In this document: piece by piece, positions 9,769 through 19,588 of the stretch | How positions within the stretch are numbered: position 1 is the first letter of the stretch | Layout of the letters: every line of letters begins with the position of its first letter | DNA from: Craspedostauros australis | Taxonomy: Eukaryota; Bacillariophyta; Bacillariophyceae; Mastogloiales; Achnanthaceae | Direction of reading: 5' to 3' | Assembly: GCA_026770025.1 (NCBI GenBank) | Contig: JAMXDE010000017.1 | Coordinates: 310,001-374,000, forward strand | Length of the DNA stretch: 64,000 nucleotides | Position numbers and translations under genes: made by a program | The notes under the pieces: model-generated | Told to the model about the DNA's origin: nothing | Database searches by the model: none | What the model saw: only the letters and a program-made list of their open reading frames with translations

Positions 9769-11684
9769 ATGGACGAAGGATTGGAAGAGATGTGGGACAA
9801 ATCCACGCAGGCCATCGGGCAGATCGACCCAGGTGAGTTCACATCAACCATCAGCGACTGTGGTGCGTGTGTTTTGATGGGTCCACAGTCGTGAATAGAG
9901 TGGGTGTACGTACGCACGCACGAACAAGTGTTCCGACCGGAAATCCATCCACACGAAAAAAACGAACAATGCTGCGGGTACCACATGATGCACGGTCGTG
10001 GAGGCCATCAACCAAGCGATCGAAACAAGGAAGCGTGCAAGCAAGTAATATGCAGAGACAACAGAGGATTCTAGTATCATCAGCGTCATCATGATGGATG
10101 CAACCACGCACTGCATGGATGCGACGATCCATATGACACGAGACATGGCTGTAGTTGGCACAAGCACGAACTGTGAAGGTTTCCGAAGATACGCGACAGA
10201 TCCGATCGGAGCATTCGAGAGGATTCTGTTTCGCGAATGCCGGCACTACATCTCTTCAACTCTTGGATAATCATGCACAGCAGACGCAAGTATATCACGG
10301 CAACGCGTACATGTGCAATGATGGTACCATGCACTCCGCATCCAAAGTTGTCAACGCATTGTCGAACAATGTATCTTCCGATACGAATCTCTGGTCTCAC
10401 ACTTTCATCCTGAATCTTGGCTCTCTGCATTGGCATCCATGTCTATCCATCGATGCCTCTCCATTGATGACTATGCATCTATGATATGTCTCAATTTTCA
10501 AATGATGCACAATATCATACGATACTACACCGCACTATACTTTGCAATACTTTTTCGATCATTGCGCAACAGCCACCGAAAACTGGAAGATCCAGACTCT
10601 GCCTTTGGCTCGCATCAAGAAGATCATGAAGAGCGAGGAGTTCATCATGCAGGAGCTGGAAAAGGAGAGATTGCGGGCGGCTGCGGCGGAGACCGGCGAC
10701 AACGGTTTGAATGAGCTCAGATCGACGGTCAAGTTCATGATATCGGGAGAAGCGCCGGTGCTCATGAGCAAGGCCTGCGAGTTGCTGATCAAGGATATGT
10801 CCTTCCGAGCATGGCGTCACACGGAGCGCAACCGCCGACGGACGTTGCAGCGGCAGGACATCCATGCGGCCGTCGGCGAAAGCGAGGTGTATGACTTTCT
10901 CATTGACATAGTACCCCGCGTCACGACTCCGAAGCCGGCGCCGATACCGGCAGCGGAAGCAGTGGCGGCGGCCGCAGCCATGAACGTGCCAGCAGGCATG
11001 CCACCTGGATTGCCGATGGCAGGCATCCCGCAGGCGGCGCCGGCTCAGGCATTGGGACCGGGAGCGACTGGAGTCGCACATTCCATGCTCGATGCCAGCA
11101 TGCTCCATCATCAGATGCAGCAACAACAACAGCAGCATCACCATCATCACGCGCAGCAGTCGCAGGAACAACTCCAACAACAGCAGCAACAACAACAACA
11201 GGCACCACCACCGCAGGCAGCGCAGCCGACACATCAACATCAACCTGCCACGCAGCATACGCACTACCAGCAGCAAATTCCACAGCCAGCGCAACCGCAA
11301 CAACAGCCACAGCAACAACAACAGCAACAACAACAGCAACAACAACAGCAACAACAACAACAACAACAACCAGTCCAACAGGTGCAATACATACAGCACG
11401 CACAACAACCACCGCGACAGCAGCAGGCATCACAGCAAGCACCAACGGCAGCCTTGCCACCGCAGTACCAGCAACAGCATACACATGCCATCCAACAACC
11501 AGCACCGGCTCCGCAATACCAAGCCATGTACATTCCGCAACATCAGGGAGCCGTTCCTCTGCATGCGACACAACCGCCGCAGTACGTTGCGCAAGCTCCC
11601 GCACCACAACCGGCCGGCGCCGCGGCGCAGCAACAGTGGATTCAGCAACCGACCGTGCCCAACAACAGTGCGGCACCGCGATAG
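9769..11684 (+). CDS. NF-YC: Nuclear transcription factor Y subunit C (CCAAT-binding), two exons
   Basis: Predicted join 9769-9832, 10573-11684 (391 residues); the 740-nt intron is GT-AG, phase 1, joining QIDP to ATENWKIQTLPLARIKKIM. The histone fold has the family signature: LPLARIKKIMK (alpha 1), FMISGEAPVLMSKACELLIKDMSFRAW (alpha 2), HTERNRRRTLQRQDIHAAV (alpha 3). An unusual insertion of about 28-30 residues rich in E/A/R separates alpha 1 from alpha 2. The rest is a long Gln-rich tail encoded by CAA/CAG runs (about 11110-11640), typical of NF-Y activation domains. The product would pair with NF-YB and then NF-YA to bind CCAAT boxes in the nucleus. The start is chosen from the gcaaccATGG context and from continuity across the intron. 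Confidence 0.9.
11117..11370 (+). repeat. CAA/CAG trinucleotide repeats in the NF-YC tail
   Basis: Several interrupted CAG/CAA runs, the longest at about 11301-11370, encode polyglutamine. The codon mix limits DNA purity. The opposite strand reads as spurious poly-Leu or poly-Cys frames. Confidence 0.85.
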
Positions 11685-11917
11685 TTTGCGCACGATTCCA
11701 ACATGTACAGCACAACAACACGATAAACAACACTACAATTCCGCTATTGCACTCTTCATGTGGTATGTGCTGTGTCGATGAGCACTTGCATTGCTTCATG
11801 TTGTATTGTACATCTGCCTATCATCGTGCTCCAGAGCTATCACAAACACAATACGACCTACTGGGATGCAGAGCGCAAAGACACGACATACCGCTCCAGA
11901 GTTTCATTGCATTAACG
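11685..11917. other. NF-YC 3' flank up to the transposon
   Basis: 233 bp. Short 3' UTR sequence, no other feature seen. The TTAA at 11918-11921 marks the transposon boundary. Confidence 0.5.
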
Positions 11918-12075
11918 TTAAGAGCCCGATCAGTGAGTCGACCTGCACTTTGTCATGGGACTCAATAACTTTTATCTAGTAGATCCAAACCAAGCACATA
12001 TTCGTAATCCTCGTAATCTCCATATAAATAATTAACCGATCGATTTTTAAGTTAGATCCTATTTTAAGTTTTATG
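11918..12075 (+). repeat. Left terminal inverted repeat of the 6-kb transposon
   Basis: 158 bp, the reverse complement of 17826-17983 with about seven differences, mostly at about 11970-11990. Begins TTAAGAGCCCGATCAGTGAG. Includes the flanking TTAA. Confidence 0.92.
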
Positions 12076-12435
12076 TACAGTCAAAGATATGCTAAAGTCC
12101 TATGAGTCGACCCCATGAAACTCCTGGTTGTTTTTCAGAAGGTTCCATGCTGTTCCGAAGTATTTATCGCCGGGTGATCAGTCACGGACCTGCTCCGGAA
12201 GGAGTCGTTCGTTTGGTACACGTTAAATACACGTTAGCATCTGCGACATGATCTCACATTTTGCTCGTCACAAAACACATCACACAAAACACATCACACA
12301 TCCAAAATCATCGCCATCCGCCCACAATTTCGCAAATCATCGCCACTCTTTCGCTCCATCTCACAACTTTCCTCGCCAATGCCATGCGCACTCGCTGTTG
12401 TGTTCCATGCTTGTGCTCGCCCTGGTAGTGTTCGT

Positions 12436-12499
<64 letters not shown>
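12436..12499 (+). repeat. (GTA)n / (TAG)n microsatellite
   Basis: About 21 uninterrupted GTA units immediately upstream of the transposase-like frame. Probably a hypervariable tract; it may lie in the element's promoter or 5' leader. Confidence 0.95.
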
Positions 12500-12508
12500 C
12501 TGTTGTCG

Positions 12509-15118
12509 ATGTTGCTGAGTGATCGACCTTCCTTTGGATGCTCTCCTTCCTCACTTCGTCTCAGACCAGTGCAGTTCATCACAGACAACCAGCCAACAAC
12601 TACTCTCTCCAGCACCAATTCAACCATGCTCCCCTCTGCCGCTGCCAAGGCCCTCCCCAACGATGCTAACCCCTCCCCCAGTAAGAAACCGCGTTCTGCT
12701 CGCCTTGCATCTGCTCCTCCCTTCGATTCGAAGGGGTTCCTGCTGCCTACTGCAGAGCAACTGTTGCCTGACAAGCCGTCTGCTACGTTGAGGAAGCCGA
12801 GCACCATCACGCAAGTGATCGATGTGAAGCCGATGCATGCAGCGGATGGCGGCCTCGTCCCGAACAGTACGCATGCGCATGCTCGCGAGCTGCACGTGTT
12901 CGTACACATCCTCGATGACAATGGAGGTGTCTACGACAACTCCAACGTCAGGGTGCGCTCGGAAGGACGAGGTGTCGGCGATGGTACGTTGGTGAGCGTT
13001 ATCGTGAACGCGCCACCCCCGCCTGCTGCAGCTGATGTTGCACCACCTGTCGAGCCTGCCCCACCGGCGAGGCTCCCTCGTCGCTGCAATGCTGTTGTTG
13101 CTGGTGGCTATGCAGACACCTCCAATGACAGCGACACCACCTACGAGGACAACGACAGGGGGAAACGAACGCGCGCCAGCAGGAACAGGAGAGGAGGTCA
13201 GTTTGGGTATGACCCGGAAGAGGGGGGAAATTGGAGACGCCCTGCTGTGATTCGTGTGATGGAGGAGCTCACGGATCACTTCGATGTGAACGTGTTCAAT
13301 TCCATGCCTCCCACAGGATTCGTGCTAGGTGGCAATTGCGACAGGCGCACATGGTGGAATGCAACACGTGTGTGGGTCACTGTGGCAACTGCGCTCTGGG
13401 GTGTCTTGCTCCCTCAGGAGGCTCCGCCAACTCGCCAGATGCAACAGGTGGTGGCGTTTGTCCATGCTCGCGTGGACCTCCCGCCTCCTGCACTTGGTGC
13501 GAACCTGTACACCCTATGTGTGAGGGGAGAAAAGACACTTGCGAACGCTGCCAGAGCTGTGCTCGCTGCATCTACATCATTCACTAACAGCTCCGCAATC
13601 CTGTCTCGTCACGTGAAGACTCTTCCGGAGGAACAACGCAATCGTGTCGAGCCCACGCGTGCCACTATTACTAGGAGTCAGCTAACAACATTGCGACGTG
13701 GGTTTGATATGTTTAGCCGTGGCGAGGTCATCCCATCGCGAGTTCTCCAGTATCGCGTGCCTGCCTGTGACCTGTCTGGCGTGGTGTCCTTCCTCATGAC
13801 AACAACAACATACAAGCCAGGGTTGAGTCACATGGTACAGTATGGTGGAGTTGAATTCGAGAATGTCCCGGTGTTCGATCGTGGTAGCACCTCCATCAAA
13901 CAACTATTGGACATGTACTCATCTACGACTAACAATCCAGTGGGAAGGCCCGCGTTCACCCTCATGACGAACCTCCTCACACGCAAAAGCAAGATCAAGA
14001 CGGGCCTTTCTTCCTTCGAGAGTTACTTCTGGATGGCAACACAGAAGCTCAAACAGGCAATTTCGCGCCTAGTGGACCTGCTGAAGGCTAAGTATGATGC
14101 GGATGGGGAGGGAAAAAACGATGCCAATGACGAGAGCGACAACGACGACGAGCCGGATGACGTCATTGCGCAGCATGTGCGCACTGCCGATTCTCTGTTG
14201 CATGCACTCGAACTGCTTGTCGTGTTCGTCAAATGGGAATTCACCGCGTCGCACATGCAGCTTCGTTGTGACGACCCCATGCATTCGGCCGCGTTCGCTC
14301 TCACCACCGAAAAGGCGAAGAAGGGAGCAGGCTCATCAACCAATCAACGCAGAGCACGCACCAACAAACACAAGTGCAAGGAGAACACCACCATCACAAA
14401 TGACATTTCTCCCGCCACCTCAAACAAACAACCACGTAAAGTATGCAACAGATGTGGCGCAGCAATGCGATTTGTGGATGATCGTTTTGTTCCTTTTGTC
14501 ACCATGCTTAAGGACAACGAACTCACAGAACACAAGGACGAGTTGCAGTCAATGCTTGTGGCAGCGCCGGGATTCGCTGATGAAATTGTTAACTACATGG
14601 CTCACAAAGTGCGTGCAAAGGTTCAATTCAGACAAATCGACATTTATAAATCCACGACCAACAACAATGGCAAAAGAGCCTATGTGGTACTCGACCATAA
14701 GCAAAAAATTCTACCGACAGGCCAAGGCGAAGCCCAACAAGAATATTGGGGGAAGAAGGGAATGCCACTGCTTGGGGCGATGGTCATCACGTGTCACAAT
14801 GATATTTTTACTTATCAGTTCATTGACATTGTGGTCGGTGGAAGACCGACACAAGACACTCTTCAAGTTGGTGGACTACTTGACATTGTGCAAAAAAAGG
14901 TCAAAGAAATTCTCCCATCCGTGACTGAAATCATCCTACAGAGCGATAACGCGTGTTGCTTCGCCAGTCACGAGCACATCCCACTGATCACATCGGTACT
15001 CAACAAGAACCTTGCGACACGAAAAGCAGCCAAAATCATCGCGTGGATCTACACGGAGGCCCAAACCGGTAAGAGCATGCTGGACACCCACTTTGCGTTC
15101 ATCACCCGTGTACTGTGA
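12509..15118 (+). CDS. Transposase-like protein, first part (ends at an in-frame TGA)
   Basis: 869 codons from the first ATG; a second start at 12626 has a better context (caaccATGc). The N-terminal third is Pro/Ala/Ser-rich with basic patches. The C-terminal part has the look of an RNase H-like DDE/D transposase core: a first acid in YVVLDHKQK (about 14693), a second in QSDNACCF (about 14944) and a third candidate in TEAQTGKSMLDTHF (about 15056-15084). A CNRCGAAMRF Cys pair (about 14450) may bind zinc. The frame stops at 15116-15118 TGA, directly after FAFITRVL, but the same frame stays open for another 336 codons. Its place between long TIRs supports a transposase. The superfamily is not certain, and the catalytic assignments are my inference. 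Confidence 0.7.
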   Translation: MLLSDRPSFGCSPSSLRLRPVQFITDNQPTTTLSSTNSTMLPSAAAKALPNDANPSPSKKPRSARLASAPPFDSKGFLLPTAEQLLPDKPSATLRKPSTITQVIDVKPMHAADGGLVPNSTHAHARELHVFVHILDDNGGVYDNSNVRVRSEGRGVGDGTLVSVIVNAPPPPAAADVAPPVEPAPPARLPRRCNAVVAGGYADTSNDSDTTYEDNDRGKRTRASRNRRGGQFGYDPEEGGNWRRPAVIRVMEELTDHFDVNVFNSMPPTGFVLGGNCDRRTWWNATRVWVTVATALWGVLLPQEAPPTRQMQQVVAFVHARVDLPPPALGANLYTLCVRGEKTLANAARAVLAASTSFTNSSAILSRHVKTLPEEQRNRVEPTRATITRSQLTTLRRGFDMFSRGEVIPSRVLQYRVPACDLSGVVSFLMTTTTYKPGLSHMVQYGGVEFENVPVFDRGSTSIKQLLDMYSSTTNNPVGRPAFTLMTNLLTRKSKIKTGLSSFESYFWMATQKLKQAISRLVDLLKAKYDADGEGKNDANDESDNDDEPDDVIAQHVRTADSLLHALELLVVFVKWEFTASHMQLRCDDPMHSAAFALTTEKAKKGAGSSTNQRRARTNKHKCKENTTITNDISPATSNKQPRKVCNRCGAAMRFVDDRFVPFVTMLKDNELTEHKDELQSMLVAAPGFADEIVNYMAHKVRAKVQFRQIDIYKSTTNNNGKRAYVVLDHKQKILPTGQGEAQQEYWGKKGMPLLGAMVITCHNDIFTYQFIDIVVGGRPTQDTLQVGGLLDIVQKKVKEILPSVTEIILQSDNACCFASHEHIPLITSVLNKNLATRKAAKIIAWIYTEAQTGKSMLDTHFAFITRVL

Positions 15119-16126
15119 AAATACGTGCAAAGCGGACGCGACATCAAGACCGCCCGCCAACTCTACGAAGCACTGAAAGCTGGTAGCATCGCGGGGACAA
15201 CAACGGTATTGGTCAATGCACGAAACCTCCAAGGCCACATCACGACATTGCCAGGCGCACCAAAAAGACGATTCCGAGCGTCTGGACAACAGGTACGTCA
15301 GACTCATGAGGTGAAGTATGACGATGGCCAGGCGCGGCTGGTGGCTGCATCTGGCATCACGGAAGACGTCGTGGTGAAGACCACCGAATGGGATGGCTGG
15401 ATCATCAATGAGGTGGGTGTCATCGAGGACAGAACGTTCACGTCCGAGAAGCCGGCAATTACGTCCGAATCATTCAGGAAGACGGACAAGACGCGAAAAC
15501 TCGGTCGCACAGCAGCAGAGAGCAAGGGGCTGGTGTTCGGCAAAGCCCTTGAAGACGGACATGAACACCTTCCGTGTGATCACACCACGGCGCTACAAGA
15601 CCAGACCGCGGAAACACAACACCCACCACTCGCTGTGCCAGGCTGGGCTAGCAAAACCACGCGCAAACCAGCGAAACTACCAGACTACATCGCGGCAAAA
15701 TTGAAGGACATCAGTGAAGCGTCCGCGAAGGACCCGAAAAACAGACCGTCCGAACACGAAGCACATGAGCAATTGATGGACGACAACAGGACCAAAACTG
15801 ACTGGTACGTACAACTGCACGCAAACCCCATGCGCGTCAAAGCGTCGCTGTCGGCAGCGTACAACACCAAACAACGGAAGGAAAAGAAGGAGGCTGCCCT
15901 CATCAAGACGGAAACCACCACCAACCCAACAGGCAACACAACAGCAACAGCATCTGCAATTGTGGCGACCCACGATGCGCCAGCTGAAACACAGGAGGAA
16001 CGAAGAGAGGAGGAGTTGCAGAGAGAAGAAGAGGAGCTGGATCATCAGATGTGGTGTGATGCTGACACAATCAAGGCCAACACAGAAAGTGAGGCTGTGT
16101 TGGATGATGGGACGGAAATTTTGTGA
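15119..16126 (+). pseudogene. In-frame continuation of the transposase after the TGA
   Basis: This frame is in phase with 12509-15118 and has no ATG near its beginning. It starts KYVQSGRDIKTARQLYEAL, which reads as the natural helical continuation of the catalytic domain (GKSMLDTHFAFITRVL | KYVQSGRDI). It goes on for 335 residues to a Glu-rich C-terminus (EERREEELQREEEELDHQMW) and a stop at 16124-16126. Either a single point mutation (TGA from CGA or TGG) inactivated the gene, or the stop is read through. Independent translation is unlikely for want of a start codon. Confidence 0.65.
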
Positions 16127-17825
16127 TGGGTGTGCATCACCGCGATAACACTAGTTGTGGAGTTTTGTGGGTGGCAGACCATGCTACTAAAACGAGTCTA
16201 GAGGCCATCCAAAAAGCACATCCAATATCTGCTTGTCATGCTATATCTCAACAACACATCGCTTAAAATTAAATCTAAACATTGCATTCTGACGCATGAC
16301 TATCGGTTTATCAGAATATTGAAGTTAAATGAGTATAGAAAATATTTTGGAAGTCATGTTGGTTTGCTGTGTGTTGTGTGGTGGATTCGAAAAAAAAAAT
16401 GGTCGATGGCACAATGTTGCCCTCCAATGAGCACACATGATGATCATCATAATCCTTGTATTTCAGCAAACTGTGCATACCGTTCGCTCTGAATACCCCC
16501 CAGCTATCCACTCCATGAAGGCTGGCCACAGACATTGGCTCTGCATGCAGCAATGCAGCCACACACTGAAACAGAGCGATTGCCAAAAAATGTTTTCAAT
16601 CCGGATGCGGTATGGATACGGATCCATACCTCATCCATACGATCCTTTCATCCCCTCCAAGCACTCCTCGTGCATTCCCACACTCCATGGCGACACGCGG
16701 ATGCATCCAGAATGGGCTGGGAGTGCATGGCCGACATGATACACCTCCATGTGATGATGTTGTGGTGCATTTTTTGCTCCAACCGAACATGACCATTCTG
16801 CAGATATGGTTGGCTGCAGCCTCTTCCAGACAACTTCAGCAGAGCATACTTCACGACGTGCATCTTCAATTGATGCCGCACGCATCTTGAATGGGGGCCT
16901 TGGCGATTGAGGGGCGTCTTCCCATTGCCCCTCACCGCCAAAGCCACGCAACCGGTGCTGTGCGAGCCCCAACCAAAACTCCTGAAAACCACCTTTGTGT
17001 CCGCGCGGACACCTTCCCGGTGCTCCGCGAGCCTCAAACTTCGAGGGTGCCTTTGTCTTGGCCTTCCTGAGGCGTCTTGACCATCCATAGGCGCTGACAT
17101 GGCCTGTATGTGCCACACACAGGCCAAAACCAACGAGCCGATTTGGAGCCAAATCGTGATCGTATTTCTGGGGCCTACGACGGCCCCAAATCAACCCCTC
17201 TTCCCGCCTCCGTTCGTCCACCCACCAAACGTTGCGTGGAGGTGACGGCGATGTTCTTGGATCTTGAATTGGCCGGCTGGTTGTTGCGGCGCCAAGCATA
17301 CCGTTCGACGGCCATTGTGGTATTTTTTTTGTGTTGCTCCACTTCCATGTTGGTGTGTCGAGTTTGCCACTCTCGGCCAGCCTCACATGTTGGGGGATGT
17401 GGAGATTTACCTCCAATTGTACCGACTGTCCAAAAAGACCACGACACAAAACACTCGAGGAGTACCAACCCCACTCAACCACTTCGCCACGACGAAGCAG
17501 ACCTGATGATGTTGCACATCGTGATATCATTGGTGTTTCGTGACGAAGTATCCAATTTCGTGACGTTGATGACGGATTGGACAAGCACATGGTGTAAGTA
17601 ACGTAAACGCGGATTCACCGCTTCCCCCAACATTCTACAACTAGTGCTATCGTGGATGGACTGTTGGATGGTCTCATCCGAACACCTGAAAAAGAGACTA
17701 AACAATTCAAAATCGGAACAAAGTTGCTGAAACAAAGAACAGCAAAAGGTTAAATTGGATCGATGTAGTCGGAGGAAAAAGGCTGAGTCCCTAAAGCAGT
17801 CTAAAAATGCTCACATTGACGGGTC
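16127..17825. other. Non-coding 3' interior of the 6-kb transposon
   Basis: About 1.7 kb between the transposase-like frame and the right TIR. Contains a near-palindrome at about 16609-16630 (GGTATGGATACGGATCCATACC) and a GC-richer block at about 16900-17200 with an internally repeated CCGGTGCTnnGCGAGCC motif. A minus-strand ATG frame (16631-17590, 319 codons) has no protein-like pattern and is not called. Confidence 0.5.
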
Positions 17826-17983
17826 CATAAAACTTAAAATAGGATCTAACTTAAAAATCGATCGGTTAATTATTTATATGGAGATTACGAGGATTACGAA
17901 TATGTGCTTTGTTTGGATATCGGAGACAAATGTTATTGAGTCCCATGACAAAGTGCAGGTCGACTCACTGATCGGGCTCTTAA
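17826..17983 (-). repeat. Right terminal inverted repeat of the 6-kb transposon
   Basis: 158 bp, inverted copy of 11918-12075. Ends outward ...GATCGGGCTC then TTAA. Confidence 0.92.
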
Positions 17984-18010
17984 ACAAGTCGCATTCCAAG
18001 ATCTGCGCAT

Positions 18011-18919
18011 TCATTGCGATGAAGGCAAACCAAAGAACTGCGTCATCAGTGTCGTGACTTGACGTATACGCGCCGATTCCATGTCGTTGGCCGATTGGAA
18101 CACATCCCACGGTCCTCGTTTCCCATTGCTACTGTTGCTGTTGCTATTCGTGGGTCGATCCAGCATAATACCGTCATTGAGAAGCACCTGCCGTACATCC
18201 CGCACCGATCCGGAGGGTGAGTCCCGTTGGCCGCCGCCACCTCCAAGATTCGGGTTGGTATTTTTGTGGAACTGTGGTGTCGCGATGGAAGTTGGGTGAT
18301 GCATGAGTATGTGACATGATGTGAGGAAACAAATGTGGTCGCGCAACCAACACCACCACACTGCAATGCAACATCGACGTCACCCCATGCGTTTCAAATA
18401 CACCCACCCACACCCACACGCACACCCACACGTATTATATCATCAACACCGTGAATAGCGTACCTTCCGTTGCAACACACGATAGATCTCTTGATCCTTA
18501 CGCCCCAAACTATCTCGCAACCGCTTGTTCTCATCCTTCTCCACATCGACGTTGCGTTTCTGCGCATCGCGATCTTCCTCAAGCTGCTGGAAATGCAGCA
18601 GCCACTGCCGCTCGCGCTGCTCCAACGTGGATTCCAACTCCTGCGTCTTGCGACATTCCTGATCGAGGCGCGCCGTGAGATCCTGGTAGACACGTTCCTG
18701 CTCCATCTTGCGCTGCTTCTTGGAGCGGTGCACTTCGGCCGTCGCCATGCGCTGCTGTAGCGGGGTTGGTTGCTGCTGCTGTTGCTGCATTGAATGATGG
18801 TTCGTTGTGGGACCGCTGTGATGCGAATGCTGACTTGTGCTGCCGCTGTTGTGCAGATCGATGGAGTTACGATCGCGACGTGTGAAAGCTGGTGAGACGG
18901 GATCGAACTGATCCATCAT
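18011..18919 (-). CDS. Coiled-coil protein of unknown function, two exons
   Basis: Predicted complement join 18464-18919 and 18011-18271, about 238 residues, with a 192-nt GT-AG intron in phase 0. The N-terminal 45 residues are polar with a short poly-Gln. Residues of about 58-152 form a strongly charged heptad-like helix (KKQRKMEQERVYQDLTARL, ECRKTQELESTLEQRERQW, QQLEEDRDAQKRNVDVEKD) typical of a coiled coil. Exon 2 gives a Gly/Ser/Asn linker and a C-terminal helix ending QFFGLPSSQ. No signal peptide or membrane segment. I do not recognise a family; a scaffolding role is possible. The stop lies only about 30 bp from the transposon's right end. Confidence 0.65.
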
Positions 18920-19588
18920 TTTGTGCGCCTGTGGTTGTGGTATGCTGTGTTATGGATGGGTGGTGGGGCTGTGTTGCTCGCAACGCCGTGGCAGAGTATT
19001 GCAGAGCAACGCAGGCTTCCTGGTCTGCTGCACTTTCGTGCTTCCTGTTTTGCGCTTTTGAATTGTGTTGTCTCTTGGTTCTTCGCAGATGGATTCTGTT
19101 CGCCTTGGTACTCGATGGGTTAAAGGGTATGATCATGCAATGGAATGTCCTGCTCTCATCTCTTCCGCTTCGCTCTTCTCCTCTTCGCTGTGCGCCCGAT
19201 CGGTACTTCGATTGTCTTCGCCCCAGGAACAACGTCGAGAACAAGGACAAAGACAAGGACAACACAGCGAAGAACACAACGAGCATCAGCGAAGGCCACT
19301 GCGCTTTTTTTCCTTTCTTCGTTTTCCACGCCGATCCATCACAGCGCCGAGTTAGCTTCTTTGCTAAATTCAGTCAAGTGCAGAAAATGCCTGATTTTGC
19401 GAACTCGTATTTCCAAAAGGGGTATCTATGGCCCGAGAGAGGCTCCATCGAAGTTGGTGAAACTTCAATCTGTTTTGTATTGGTGCGTGTTACTGCGATA
19501 CATGCACAAGGACAGCAATGAGATAGCCTGGATTGTGTTTGCACTCCACTCTACAATGCTACAGAGTATTAGTACTTGTTTGATTATG
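18920..19588. other. Intergenic region between two minus-strand genes
   Basis: About 0.67 kb. Several overlapping short frames on both strands but no domain or splice-supported gene. Includes the promoter of the coiled-coil gene and the 3' UTR of the PLC-like gene. Confidence 0.45.

Larger units (their letters stand above)
11922..17979. mobile_element. DNA transposon, about 6.06 kb, flanked by TTAA, with long TIRs
   Basis: The left arm 11918-12075 and right arm 17826-17983 are inverted copies of each other over 158 bp with about seven mismatches, all clustered in the middle. The arms end outward in TTAAGAGCCCGATC, and TTAA lies at both outer edges (11918-11921, 17980-17983). Because TTAA is palindromic it may be a target-site duplication, as in piggyBac or Kolobok superfamily elements, or part of the TIR; outside it the flanks are unrelated. 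Inside is one long plus-strand transposase-like frame (12509-16126) broken by a single TGA. The neighbouring sequence outside carries ordinary genes. I cannot place the element in a superfamily with certainty. Confidence 0.85.

Noticed and set aside
10515-11408. Minus-strand poly-Leu frame (and poly-Cys frame 11264-11533)
   Set aside because: Antisense reading of the CAA/CAG repeats of NF-YC.
15125-16126. Independent gene downstream of the transposase
   Set aside because: No ATG near its beginning and in phase with the preceding frame across a single TGA; better explained as one interrupted gene.
16631-17590. 319-codon minus-strand frame with an ATG inside the 6-kb transposon
   Set aside because: Composition is not protein-like, with no domain or repeat of known type; it overlaps a GC-richer block that keeps antisense frames open by chance.
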